NCBI GenBank assembly: GCA_013815505.1
Contig: JACDGA010000003.1
Location: forward strand, 1-20,332
DNA: 20,332 nt
From: Acidimicrobiia bacterium
Lineage (GTDB): Bacteria > Actinomycetota > Acidimicrobiia > Acidimicrobiales > Ilumatobacteraceae
Reading direction: 5' to 3'
Shown: positions 1 through 9,416 of the stretch, piece by piece
Layout of the letters: each line of letters opens with the position of its first letter
How positions within the stretch are numbered: the first letter of the stretch is position 1
Made by a program: the position numbers and the translations under genes
The notes under the pieces: generated by a model
Told to the model about the DNA's origin: nothing
The model's input: the letters and a program-made list of their open reading frames with translations, nothing else
The model's database searches: none

Positions 1-14
1 GACCACCTGACAAG

Positions 15-1532
15 TCACTCGTGGCGTCCGAGCGTCTGCACGTCGGCGATCGTGTCGGCCTCGTCGGGGCGCTTGTCGGGCCGATAGCGACGGACGCGCG
101 CGAAGCGGAGGGCGACGCCGCCCGGGTAGCGCGGCGAGCGTTGCACGCCATCGACGGCGACCTCGACGACCATCTCCGGGCGGACGAAGACGGTGTGCTC
201 GTCACGCCGCTCCTCGATCTCTTGGAACCTCTCGGTCTGGAACCGCAGCAGTTCGTCGGTGAGGCCCTTGAACGTCTTGCCGACCATTACGAACCCACCC
301 ACCGGGTCGCGGGCGCCGAGATGAAGGTTCGACAGCCAGCCCGTCCGTCGCCCGTGGCCCCACTCGGCAGCGAGCACGACGAGATCGAACGTGTGCACCG
401 GCTTGACCTTGCGCCATGAACCGCCACGCCGCCCGGCGTCGTAGACGGAGTCGATCGCCTTCACCATGATCCCCTCGTGCCCTGCGGCGATCGCCTCGTC
501 GAGCACCTGGCCTGCGACGGCGGCGTCGTCGGTGACCTGCGACGGGATGCGATGCCGCTCCGGCACGATCTCGTCGAGGAGCTGGCGGCGCACGACCAGC
601 GGCTCGTCGACGACCGACGCGACACCGGCGAACAGGACGTCGAAGAAGAACGCGCCGAGCCCGACGGCACGTCGCGACGTGCCGCCTGCGCTGAAGTCGC
701 CGATCGTGTCCTGGAACAGGCGCGGCGCACCGGCGTCGTCGACGCCGAGCACCTCGCCGTCGAGCACGAGGTCGCCGCCCGGGAACGCCCGAACCACTGC
801 CACGACATCGTCGAGCCGGTCGGTGACGTCGTTGAGGTTGCGGGTGAAGATCCGCACCTCGCCCGCCGCTCGGTGCACCTGCACCCGAGCCCCGTCGAGC
901 TTCCACTCCACCGACGCCGTCCCGGTGAGCCGGGTCGCCTCTGCGGCGTCCGTCGCGGAACCGGCGAGCATCGGCAGCACCGGCCGCAGCGGCGTGAGAG
1001 TGATGTCGTCCAGCGCGCAGACCCCGCCGACGAGGGCGGCCGTCGCTGCCGCACCGAGGTCGCCGCCAAGCATCGCCGCCCGCCGCACACGAGTGACGGG
1101 AACCCCTGCCGCTTTGGCGACGGCATCCACCATCACGCCTTCGAGCGCACCCTGGCGCAGCTCGCCACCCAGCACCTGCCAGAGGAAGCGCTGCTCCCCC
1201 TCGGTAGCCGCCGCCCACACCGCACGCAGCCGTCCACGCCGGGCAGCCGTCGACCCGGGTCCCGACATCGAGGCCAGCCCGTCGATCGCCGTGTCCACGT
1301 CACCGATCGTGAGTGACGGGTTCGGCGCGGCGTCGACGTCGAGGTCGCGCAGCTGTGCCCAGCCGACGCCGATCCTCCCCTGGCGTACAGCCCCGACAAG
1401 CATCCCGACCGCCGGCGCGACCTCGTCGGGCGCCAGGTCGGCGAGCACAACGGCCAGGATGGCGGACTTCTGCGAGCGCTTCGACGTCGCTGCGACGTCT
1501 CGCGAAGCGTGCGCCAACGTGCCGAACTGCAT
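15..1532 (-). CDS. ligB: ATP-dependent DNA ligase, LigB type
   Basis: 505 aa, close to the ~507 aa of mycobacterial LigB. It seals DNA nicks through a lysyl-AMP intermediate. Visible nucleotidyltransferase motifs: motif I KLDG with the adenylated lysine at K211, LDGEVL at 257-262 (motif III), FFFDV around 296 (IIIa), EGIMVK at 353-358 (IV) and the WRKVKP region at 373-378 (V). Residues 1-200 form the alpha-helical DNA-binding region and the end is an OB fold with the RFARVRRYRPDK motif. I chose ATG 1532 (MQFGTLAHAS). The frame stays open further upstream, but that part would run through the intergenic region into korA and reads like antisense. The gene is divergent from korA across 121 bp containing a perfect 10-bp tandem repeat. 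It is probably an accessory ligase beside an NAD-dependent LigA, which lies outside the window. Function is confident; the exact subclass is inferred. Confidence 0.93.
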   Translation of the reverse strand: MQFGTLAHASRDVAATSKRSQKSAILAVVLADLAPDEVAPAVGMLVGAVRQGRIGVGWAQLRDLDVDAAPNPSLTIGDVDTAIDGLASMSGPGSTAARRGRLRAVWAAATEGEQRFLWQVLGGELRQGALEGVMVDAVAKAAGVPVTRVRRAAMLGGDLGAAATAALVGGVCALDDITLTPLRPVLPMLAGSATDAAEATRLTGTASVEWKLDGARVQVHRAAGEVRIFTRNLNDVTDRLDDVVAVVRAFPGGDLVLDGEVLGVDDAGAPRLFQDTIGDFSAGGTSRRAVGLGAFFFDVLFAGVASVVDEPLVVRRQLLDEIVPERHRIPSQVTDDAAVAGQVLDEAIAAGHEGIMVKAIDSVYDAGRRGGSWRKVKPVHTFDLVVLAAEWGHGRRTGWLSNLHLGARDPVGGFVMVGKTFKGLTDELLRFQTERFQEIEERRDEHTVFVRPEMVVEVAVDGVQRSPRYPGGVALRFARVRRYRPDKRPDEADTIADVQTLGRHE

Positions 1533-1553
1533 CGCCGCAGTGTTGCCGATCGG

Positions 1554-1573
1554 CTGTACGAACCTGTACGAAC
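1554..1573. repeat. Perfect tandem 10-bp repeat in the ligase/korA promoter region
   Basis: CTGTACGAAC occurs twice head to tail at 1554-1563 and 1564-1573, a one-helical-turn period typical of direct-repeat operators. Read on the minus strand (GTTCGTACAG twice), it lies directly downstream of a TTGACG -35-like hexamer (1574-1579) and runs into a TACAGC -10-like hexamer (1553-1558), with a short 15-bp spacer. An operator for the ligase promoter, or for both divergent genes, is inferred. The regulator is unknown. Confidence 0.5.
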
Positions 1574-1653
1574 CGTCAAGAACGATGCCCTGGACGGTAC
1601 GGTGGATGAACAGGGAGTGACGACGAGGTTGCTTCGTCCTGTAGGGGGATCCG

Positions 1654-3536
1654 ATGACAGACATCCAGTCCGAGGAGGGGCAGGAGGCGCTGCTCCACCG
1701 GTTGGTCATCAGGTTCGCCGGGGACTCCGGCGACGGCATGCAGCTCACTGGTGACCGGTTCACCTCGGTCAGCGCCGCATACGGCAACGACCTGTCGACG
1801 TTCCCCGACTTCCCGGCCGAGATCCGCGCCCCCGCCGGCACGGTGCACGGTGTGTCGTCGTTCCAGGTGCACATCTCCGACCACGAGATCACGACTCCCG
1901 GCGACCAGCCCAACGTGCTCGTGGCAATGAACCCGGCGGCGCTCAAGGCCGACCTCGGGCGCCTCGAACGCGGCGGCACGCTGATCGTCAACGAGGACGC
2001 GTTCGACGAGCGCAACCTCGAGAAGGCCGGCTACGCCACCAATCCGCTGCAGGACGGCAGCGTCGACCAGTACCGGGTCATCACCGTGCCGATGACGTCG
2101 CTCACGAAAGAGGCAACCGCGCCGCTCGGCGTGAAGCCCCGAGACGCCGAACGATCGAAGAACTTCTTCGCCCTCGGTCTCGTGTCGTGGATGTACACGC
2201 GCCCGACCGAGTCGACGCTCGAGTGGATCGCCCGTCGTTTCGCCAAGGACGAGCTCATCGCCGGCGCCAACCGCGAGGCGTTCCTCGCCGGCTACAACTT
2301 CGGCGAGACCACCGAGGCCGTCGGCCACCGCTACGAGGTGCGCCCGGCGCAGCTGCCCTCGGGTGAGTACACGAGTGTCACCGGCAACACCGCGCTCGCC
2401 TGGGGGATCATCGCTGCCGGCCAGCTCGCCAAGCTGCCCGTCACACTCGGCTCGTACCCCATCACCCCGGCGTCCGACATCCTCCACGAGCTGTCGAAGC
2501 ACAAGCACTTCGGTGTGCGCACCGTGCAGGCCGAGGACGAGATCGCCGCCATCGGGATGGCGCTCGGCGCAGCGTTCGCCGGACACCTCGGCGTCACCAC
2601 GACGAGCGGACCTGGCGTCGCGTTGAAGAGCGAAACGACGTCACTCGCGATCTCGGTCGAGCTGCCGCTGCTGATCGTCGACATCCAGCGCGGCGGTCCG
2701 TCCACCGGTCTGCCGACGAAGACCGAGGCCGCCGATCTCAACATCGCGATGTACGGGCGCCACAGCGAGGCGCCGCTGCCCATCGTCGCCGCCTACTCGC
2801 CGACCCACTGCTTCGAGGCCGCGATCGAGGCGGTTCGCATCGCGCTGAAGTACCGCACGCCGGTGATCCTGCTGTCCGACGGCTTCATCGCCAACGGGTC
2901 CGAGCCGTGGCGGCTGCCCGACGTCGACTCGCTGCCCGACATCTCCGTGCCGTTCGCCACCGAGTTCAACGGCACCGACGCCGACGGCAACGACGTCTTC
3001 TACTCGTTCCAGCGCGATCCCGACACGCTCGCCCGTCCGTGGGCGATCCCCGGCACGCCGAAGCTGATGCATCGCATCGGTGGGCTGGAGAAGGCCGATG
3101 TCACGGGCAACATCTCCTACGACGCCGACAACCACCAGCGCATGGTGAACCTGCGAGCCGAGAAGATCGCCCGCATCGCTGACGAGCTGCCACCAACCGT
3201 GGTGCAGGGCGACGCCGACGCCGACGTCTGCGTGCTCGGGTGGGGCTCCACCTGGGCGGCGATCGACGGTGCCGTTCAGCGCCGCCGCCGCGTCGGCAAC
3301 AAGGTCGCATGGGTCCACCTCACCCATCTCAGCCCGCTGCCGAAGGATCTCGGCGACATCCTGGCGCGGTACGCCAGGATCGTCGTGCCCGAGCTGAACA
3401 TGGGACAGCTGTCGCGCATCGTGCGCGCCGAGTACCTCGTCGACGCCACACCGTTGACGAAGATGCAGGGCCTGCCGTTCACGCTGGCCGAGATCGAAGC
3501 GGCCATCGACACCGCGCTGAAAGAAGTGACGCAACA

Positions 3537-3540
<4 letters not shown>
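1654..3540 (+). CDS. korA: 2-oxoacid:ferredoxin oxidoreductase, fused gamma-alpha subunit (KorA)
   Basis: 628 aa. With KorB it forms a thiamine-diphosphate enzyme that oxidatively decarboxylates a 2-oxoacid, probably 2-oxoglutarate, to the acyl-CoA and passes electrons to ferredoxin. This is an alternative to 2-oxoglutarate dehydrogenase in the TCA cycle. Residues ~15-190 are the gamma domain (FAGDSGDGMQLTGDRF near the N-terminus). Residues ~240-620 are the alpha domain with YPITPAS at 268-274, the conserved QAEDE around E294 and QRGGPSTGLPTKTEAADL at 345-362. The gamma-alpha fusion is typical of the actinobacterial enzyme (Rv2455c-like). The start ATG 1654 has AGGGGG five bases upstream. The stop overlaps the korB start (ATGA), indicating translational coupling. 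Substrate choice (2-oxoglutarate rather than pyruvate or branched-chain 2-oxoacids) is by family resemblance. Confidence 0.94.
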
Positions 3541-4568
<1,028 letters not shown>

Positions 4569-4582
4569 ACCGGTTTCCATCC

Positions 4583-4630
4583 AACTGGAGGTCGATTCTC
4601 GCGCTATCGCGCGGGCTGCTACCTCCAGTT
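4583..4630. terminator. Nested symmetric hairpin, probable bidirectional terminator
   Basis: A perfect 10-bp outer stem (AACTGGAGGT at 4583-4592, ACCTCCAGTT at 4621-4630) encloses an inner 5-bp stem (CGCGC at 4600-4604, GCGCG at 4609-4613, loop TATC). The two stems are separated by exactly 7 unpaired bases on each side. It lies between the convergent korB and sulfatase stop codons (4568 and 4635). There is no T-run on either strand, so termination would be of the non-canonical hairpin-only kind reported for high-GC actinobacteria, or the element has another role. Confidence 0.65.
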
Positions 4631-4634
4631 GCGG

Positions 4635-6053
4635 TCAGGCGAGTCCGGCGGGCACGGGCTGGCTGGGGTGCGGCTCGTCGCCAACTGCAGCCTGGGCGAG
4701 CCACATTGACCGGGTCATCTCGTCGCGCACGGCGGCGTACGCAGGATCGCGGTGCACGTTGCGCAGCTCGTCGGGGTCTTGATGCAGGTCATACAGCTCC
4801 CACTCCGGCGGATACGTGAACGGTCCGCTGCCGACGATCCCGAGACCGTCGTTGTAGAAGTAGATGAGCTTGTACCGGTCGGTGCGGTAGCCGTAGTGCG
4901 CCGGTGCCCTGTGCACGGCGTCGTCGTGTTCCCAGTAGCGGTAGTACATGCCCTCCGCCGGTGCAGCGGCCGGCGTGTCGGTGATGTCGCCCCAGAAGCT
5001 GCGTCCCTGCATCCGCTCTGGCGGTTCGACGCCGGCAGCGGCGAGCAGCGACGGGGCGAAGTCGACGTTCGTCACGATGCCGTCGTGCACCTGACCCGGC
5101 GCGATCGCCCGCGGACAGCTCACCACGAGTGGCATCGCCAGCGACTCCTCGTACATGAAGCGCTTGTCGAACCAGCCGTGGTCGCCGAGGAAGAACCCCT
5201 GGTCGGACGAGTAGGCCACCACCGCGTCGTCGAACATCTCGCGGGCCCGCAGCCAGTCGATGACACGGCCGACGTTGTCGTCGATCGACGCGACGCAGGC
5301 GAGGTAGTCCTCCATGTAGCGCTGGTACTTCCACAGTGCCTCGTCCTCGTATGACAGGCCGTCGGGCACCGGCACCTTCAGATCCTCGATGTTCAGGTGC
5401 TCGGCGATGCGCATCGCCGCCCGCCGCGCCGACGTGCTGCGGGTCGCGAGGTCGTCGCCGAACGTGTCGGGCACCGGGATCGGCTGCGAGTACATCCCAG
5501 CGTGCGCAGCGTCCGGTTCCCACGGTCGGTGCGGGGCCTTGTGCCAGATCAGCACGCACCACGGCTCGTCGCCGTCGAGCGAGTCGAGCCAGCGCAGCGC
5601 CAGATCCGTGATCACGTCGGTGGCGTACCCCGGCTCGGTGCGCCGCCCCTGCGCCGAGAGGAACGTCGGATCGAAGTACTCGCCCTGATTGATGAGCACG
5701 TCCCAGTGCTCGAACCCGACTGGATCGTGCCCGTCGCCATCACCCATGTGCCACTTGCCGACGATCGCCGTGTGGTACCCGGCGGCGCCGAGCTCGGTGA
5801 CGAACGTCGGCTGCGCGGCATCGATGTGCGTGCGGAGCCCACGGACCCCGTTGACGTGGCTGTACGTGCCGGTCAGGATCGACGCCCTGCTCGGCGCGCA
5901 CAGCGAGTTGGTCACGTAGCAGCGGTCGAAGCGGACACCGCGCTCGGCGATCTCGTCGATCCGTGGCGTGCGATTGACGACCGATCCGTAGGCGCCGACG
6001 GAGTGGCGGGCGTGATCGTCGGCGACGAACATCACGATGTTCGGGCGGCGCAC
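4635..6053 (-). CDS. Type I sulfatase (formylglycine-dependent)
   Basis: 472 aa, alkaline phosphatase superfamily. It hydrolyses sulfate esters. The active-site signature is C52-A-P-S-R56, in which the Cys is converted to formylglycine. Metal and substrate residues are visible as ADDH near D12/D13, GKWHMG (K100, H102), HKAPH (H171, H175) and SSDQG (D284, Q285), followed by K297. The C-terminus carries the usual YKLI...WELYDL...DP module. No signal peptide: catalytic strand 1 (PNIVMFVADD) begins at residue 4, so the protein looks cytoplasmic unless the start lies further upstream. Start GTG 6053 has AGG/GAGGAG just upstream, but the GAGGAG abuts the start, so spacing is poor. Divergent from an MFS transporter 22 bp away. 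Natural substrate not deducible; no maturation enzyme is in the window. Confidence 0.92.
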   Translation of the reverse strand: MRRPNIVMFVADDHARHSVGAYGSVVNRTPRIDEIAERGVRFDRCYVTNSLCAPSRASILTGTYSHVNGVRGLRTHIDAAQPTFVTELGAAGYHTAIVGKWHMGDGDGHDPVGFEHWDVLINQGEYFDPTFLSAQGRRTEPGYATDVITDLALRWLDSLDGDEPWCVLIWHKAPHRPWEPDAAHAGMYSQPIPVPDTFGDDLATRSTSARRAAMRIAEHLNIEDLKVPVPDGLSYEDEALWKYQRYMEDYLACVASIDDNVGRVIDWLRAREMFDDAVVAYSSDQGFFLGDHGWFDKRFMYEESLAMPLVVSCPRAIAPGQVHDGIVTNVDFAPSLLAAAGVEPPERMQGRSFWGDITDTPAAAPAEGMYYRYWEHDDAVHRAPAHYGYRTDRYKLIYFYNDGLGIVGSGPFTYPPEWELYDLHQDPDELRNVHRDPAYAAVRDEMTRSMWLAQAAVGDEPHPSQPVPAGLA

Positions 6054-6075
6054 CTCCTCAACCTAGGGTCGCCCG

Positions 6076-7527
6076 GTGCTCTCCCCCCGAGCGTTGCGTG
6101 ACCGTCTGCCCTACAAGTGGGTGGTCGCGGCCGTGTTCGTCGCCGGCCTGTTCATCGACATCATGGATACGACCATCGTCAACGTCGCGCTCAAGACGAT
6201 GGCGGACGACCTCGGCAGCGACCTCGCCGACGTCGAGTGGATCGTGCTCGGCTACCTGGTCTCGCTCGCAGTGTGGATCCCTGCGTCGGGCTGGATCGGC
6301 GACCGCTTCGGCACGAAGCGCATCTTCCTGCTCGCGCTGTTCCTCTTCACGGTGGCGTCGGCGCTGTGTGGGCTCGCCACCAGCCTGCCGCAACTGATCA
6401 CCTTCCGGGTGCTCCAGGGCGTCGGTGGCGGCATGCTCACGCCGGTCGGCACGGCGATGCTGTTCCGCGCCTTCCCACCAGCCGAGCGAGCGCGAGCGTC
6501 CACGGTGCTCATCGTGCCGACGGTGCTCGCTCCCGCATTGGGACCTGTCGTCGGCGGTTACCTCGTGACCGAAGCGTCGTGGCGCTGGATCTTTTACGTC
6601 AACGTCCCGGTCGGCGCCGCTGCGATGGTCTTCGGCTGGTACTTCCTGCGTGAACACCGAGAGCCGACGGCCGGCCGCTTCGACGTCGTCGGGTTCGTCG
6701 CCTCTGGTGCCGGGCTGGCGATGCTGCTGTTCGGTCTGTCCGAGGGCGCCGAGAACGGATGGACCGAACCAAGGGCGCTCGGTCCGCTCGTCGCCGGTCT
6801 CGTCAGCTTCGTGGTGCTCGTGTGGTGGGAGCGGCGGTGCGCAGAACCGATCCTGGCCCTGCGGCTCTACGGCGAGCGGATGTTCCGCAACGCCAACATC
6901 GTGCTCACGTTCACGTACGGGAGTTTCGCCGGCGTGCTGTTCCTCGTGCCTCTGTTCCTGCAGGACTACGGCGGACTGTCGGCGCTCGAGTCCGGTCTTG
7001 CGACGTTCCCGCAGGCACTCGGCGTCATGGTCTCCAGCCAGGTCGCCGGCCGGCTCTATCCGATCGTCGGGCCGCGACGGCTGATCACCGCAGGGCTGCT
7101 CGTCGTGGCCGCTGCGACGCTGCCGTTCCTCTGGTTCGACGCCGGCACCGACCTCTGGTGGGTACGAACGGTGATGTTCGCTCGCGGGCTCGGCATGGCG
7201 TTCAGCTTCGTGCCGATGCAGGCGGCGACGTACGCCAACATCACGCCCGCCGACACCGGCAGGGCGTCGGCGATCTACTCGACGCAGCGCCAGGTGGCTG
7301 CGGCGCTCGGCGTGGCCGGGCTGGCGACGATCTGGCAGATGTTCAGCCGATCTGACGGCACGCTCGGCGGCTACCACGCAGGCTTTGCAGCCGGCGTCGC
7401 CGTCGTTGTGCTGGGCGCCGTGTGCGCGTTCACGCTCATCCAAGACAGCGACGCGGCCTCTACGATGCGACGCCGCGCAGCCCCGGCGGCCGGGGACGCC
7501 GAGCGGGTCGCCACCTCCACCGGTTGA
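6076..7527 (+). CDS. MFS transporter, DHA2 (EmrB/QacA) family
   Basis: 483 aa integral membrane protein with about 14 predicted hydrophobic segments, the usual architecture of 14-TM drug:H+ antiporters. Visible motifs: D-x-x-x-T-x-V-N-V in the first helix (DIMDTTIVNVAL), motif A between TM2 and TM3 (GWIGDRFGTKRIF) and motif C in TM5 (APALGPVVGG). Start GTG 6076 is preceded by AGGG at 6065-6068 with 7-base spacing. It shares a 22-bp start-to-start gap with the sulfatase, so the two are likely controlled from overlapping promoters. The substrate could be a drug, a metabolite or a sulfated compound. Family membership is clear; substrate is unknown. The stop is 7 bp from the convergent hemolysin III-like gene. 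Confidence 0.92.
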   Translation: MLSPRALRDRLPYKWVVAAVFVAGLFIDIMDTTIVNVALKTMADDLGSDLADVEWIVLGYLVSLAVWIPASGWIGDRFGTKRIFLLALFLFTVASALCGLATSLPQLITFRVLQGVGGGMLTPVGTAMLFRAFPPAERARASTVLIVPTVLAPALGPVVGGYLVTEASWRWIFYVNVPVGAAAMVFGWYFLREHREPTAGRFDVVGFVASGAGLAMLLFGLSEGAENGWTEPRALGPLVAGLVSFVVLVWWERRCAEPILALRLYGERMFRNANIVLTFTYGSFAGVLFLVPLFLQDYGGLSALESGLATFPQALGVMVSSQVAGRLYPIVGPRRLITAGLLVVAAATLPFLWFDAGTDLWWVRTVMFARGLGMAFSFVPMQAATYANITPADTGRASAIYSTQRQVAAALGVAGLATIWQMFSRSDGTLGGYHAGFAAGVAVVVLGAVCAFTLIQDSDAASTMRRRAAPAAGDAERVATSTG

Positions 7528-7534
7528 GGCGCGC

Positions 7535-8176
7535 TCAGGAGACGATCGAGGCGACGGCGAGGAAGTGCGACGCCGCAGCGAGCACCGTGAACACGTGCCA
7601 GATCTCGTGGTAGCCGAACGTCCGCGGCCACGGATCCGGACGGTTGAGCGCAAGCACCGGAAAACCGATGGTGTACAGCAGTCCGCCGGCGATCACGAGC
7701 GTCAGCTCGCGGCCGTCGAGGTGGTCGATCAGTGCAGGGCTGGCGACGAGGACCGACCATCCGAGCACGAGGTAGAGCGCGCTGGCGATCTTTCGTCCCC
7801 ACGCGACGTTGGTCGACGTGAGGACGATGCCGAACGCGGCGAGCGCTCCCATCGTCGCAAGCAGCGGGATCCCCCACGCCGGCGGGAGCGCGACGAGACA
7901 GAGCGGGATGTTGGTGCCGACGATGAGCAGGTAGATCATCGACCGGTCGAGACGCCCCATCACGACCCGTGCCTTCGGCGAATGCGCGAGGCGGTGGTAC
8001 GCCGCCGACGTGCCGAACACGAGCAACAGCGAGGCGCCGTAGAGCGACGCCGCGACCCGGGCCGTGGCATGATCGGTGGACAGCAGCAGCAGCACGACAG
8101 CAGGGATGGCGACGATGAAGGTGGCGGTGTGCAGCCACCCACGCATCAGCGGGCGCTCGAGCAGCGCCAGTTCCAT
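7535..8176 (-). CDS. Hemolysin III / PAQR-like seven-helix membrane protein
   Basis: 213 aa with seven predicted membrane helices. It carries the family's metal-site residues: S57-x3-H61 (SAAYH), D77 (GRLDRSM) and H190-x3-H194 (YHEIWH), with an additional H204 (ASHFLAV). In adiponectin-receptor-type proteins (PAQR) these bind zinc and are linked to lipid-amide hydrolase activity. The bacterial HlyIII/YqfA members have been connected to membrane lipid homeostasis, and the hemolysin name is historical. Start ATG 8176 gives the usual short cytoplasmic N-terminus before helix 1. Convergent with the MFS gene (7-bp gap) and divergent from dinB (163 bp). Family assignment firm; physiological role uncertain. 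Confidence 0.88.
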   Translation of the reverse strand: MELALLERPLMRGWLHTATFIVAIPAVVLLLLSTDHATARVAASLYGASLLLVFGTSAAYHRLAHSPKARVVMGRLDRSMIYLLIVGTNIPLCLVALPPAWGIPLLATMGALAAFGIVLTSTNVAWGRKIASALYLVLGWSVLVASPALIDHLDGRELTLVIAGGLLYTIGFPVLALNRPDPWPRTFGYHEIWHVFTVLAAASHFLAVASIVS

Positions 8177-8339
8177 CGCAACAGCCTACGGGATCCCCCG
8201 CCGATGGTGCCGGGGCGGCGAGTCCGGGCTCACCGACGCCACCCCATCACCCATGTCAGCGATAACACGCAACGCCGCGGGAGTTCGTCGACGCAGCCGC
8301 ACGCTGCGCCGACCACGGCCGCGGCGTAGCGTCGAGCGC

Positions 8340-9416
8340 ATGGTCGCGGACGATCGCGACGCCGCGGAGGTGGTGCTGCACGTCGACGTCGACCAGTTCC
8401 TCGCCGCGGTGGAGATCCGACGCCGTCCCGAGCTGGCCGGCAAGCCGGTCGTCGTCGGCGGCGACGGCAACCCGTCGCGCCGTCGTCAGGTCGTCGCCAC
8501 GGCGTCGTATGAGGCGCGAGCCGCGGGCGTGCACTCTGGCATGCCACTCGGGCTCGCCGCTCGTCGCTGCCCCGACGCCGTGTTCCTCGCGTCCGACCGG
8601 CCCGCCTATGACGCCGCCTCGGCAGAGGTGATGGCCACGCTGCGCTCGTTCCCGGTCACCGTCGAGGTCTGGGGATGGGACGAGGCGTTCATCGGGGCCC
8701 GCACCGACGACCCCGAGTCGCTCGCCGTCGAGCTGCGCGCCGGCGTGCTCGCTGCGACTGGGCTCTCGTGCGCCGTCGGCATCGGCGACACCCGGCTGCT
8801 CGCCAAGACCGCGACCGCAGCGGCGAAGCCGGGTGGCATCGCCCGGCTCACCCGCCGGCAATGGATGGAGACCAAGGCCAACGCGCCGGTCACCGAGATC
8901 TGGGGCATCGGCGAGCGGATCGCCGCCCGGCTGGCCGTCGCCGGCATCCACACGGTGGCGCAGCTCGCCACAGCCGATGCCGACGATCTCGCCGCGCGGT
9001 TCGGTCCCCGCATCGGCCCGAGTCTGAAGGTGCTCGGGCTCGGCGGCGACGACACCCCGATCGTGGACGAGCCGTACCTCCCTCGCGGACGCAGCAAGGA
9101 GCGAACGTTCGAGCACGACCTCACCGAGCGCGACGACATCGAGACGGCGCTCGACGAGCTGGCAGACGCCGTCACGGCATCCGTCGTGGCCCAGGGCCGG
9201 ACCGTCACGCACGTTGCCGTCAAGGTGCGAACGTCGACGTTCTTCACCCGCAATCGGATCGCCAAGCTGCCCGAACCGACCACCGAGCCGGCGGCGATTC
9301 GCCACATGGCTCGCATCGTGCTCGACCGCACCGAGCTCGCCGGCCGCCCCATCCGCCTGCTCGGCGTGCGCGTGGTGTTGCAGATGCCCGCCGTGCTCAG
9401 GCGACCGCCGTGCTGA
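8340..9416 (+). CDS. dinB: Y-family DNA polymerase IV, DinB2-like with leucine steric gate
   Basis: 358 aa translesion DNA polymerase. Catalytic carboxylates are in LHVDVDQFL (D16) and VWGWDEAF (the D-E pair). The palm/finger motif ASYEAR-x2-GV and the thumb/HhH region (IWGIGERIAARL) follow, then a little-finger domain (RSKERTFEHDL onwards). The steric-gate position, five residues after the first catalytic Asp and Phe/Tyr in most family members, is L21. This feature and the WGWDEA motif match my recollection of mycobacterial DinB2, a polymerase reported to use ribonucleotides readily. No clear clamp-binding motif is seen at the C-terminus. I chose ATG 8340. The frame is open back to 8076 but would be antisense to the HlyIII gene, and no Shine-Dalgarno sequence precedes 8340. 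No LexA box was seen upstream. The 3' end overlaps the convergent SGNH gene by 20 bp. Confidence 0.93.
   Translation: MVADDRDAAEVVLHVDVDQFLAAVEIRRRPELAGKPVVVGGDGNPSRRRQVVATASYEARAAGVHSGMPLGLAARRCPDAVFLASDRPAYDAASAEVMATLRSFPVTVEVWGWDEAFIGARTDDPESLAVELRAGVLAATGLSCAVGIGDTRLLAKTATAAAKPGGIARLTRRQWMETKANAPVTEIWGIGERIAARLAVAGIHTVAQLATADADDLAARFGPRIGPSLKVLGLGGDDTPIVDEPYLPRGRSKERTFEHDLTERDDIETALDELADAVTASVVAQGRTVTHVAVKVRTSTFFTRNRIAKLPEPTTEPAAIRHMARIVLDRTELAGRPIRLLGVRVVLQMPAVLRRPPC

Noticed and set aside
1554..1573. Possible LexA box made from the GTTCG halves of the tandem repeat
   Set aside because: GAAC and GTAC are separated by 2 bp, not 4, and the repeats are direct rather than inverted.
202..1620. 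Several long open frames overlapping the ligase on both strands
   Set aside because: Arg/Ser/Pro-rich translations without motifs, typical GC-rich shadow frames. Similar shadows over korAB, nrdJ, the helicase, dapC and others were dropped too.
1533..2015. N-terminal extension of the ligase frame (another ~160 codons)
   Set aside because: It runs through the intergenic region and antisense to korA. The ligase homology and the family length begin at ATG 1532.
8076..8339. Longer dinB start
   Set aside because: The extra segment is antisense to the HlyIII gene and low in family-like sequence. The DinB N-terminus begins close to VVLHVDVD.
9103..9110. GAACGTTC inside dinB as an SOS site
   Set aside because: No 4-bp spacer, and it lies deep in coding sequence. 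No LexA box was seen upstream of dinB.
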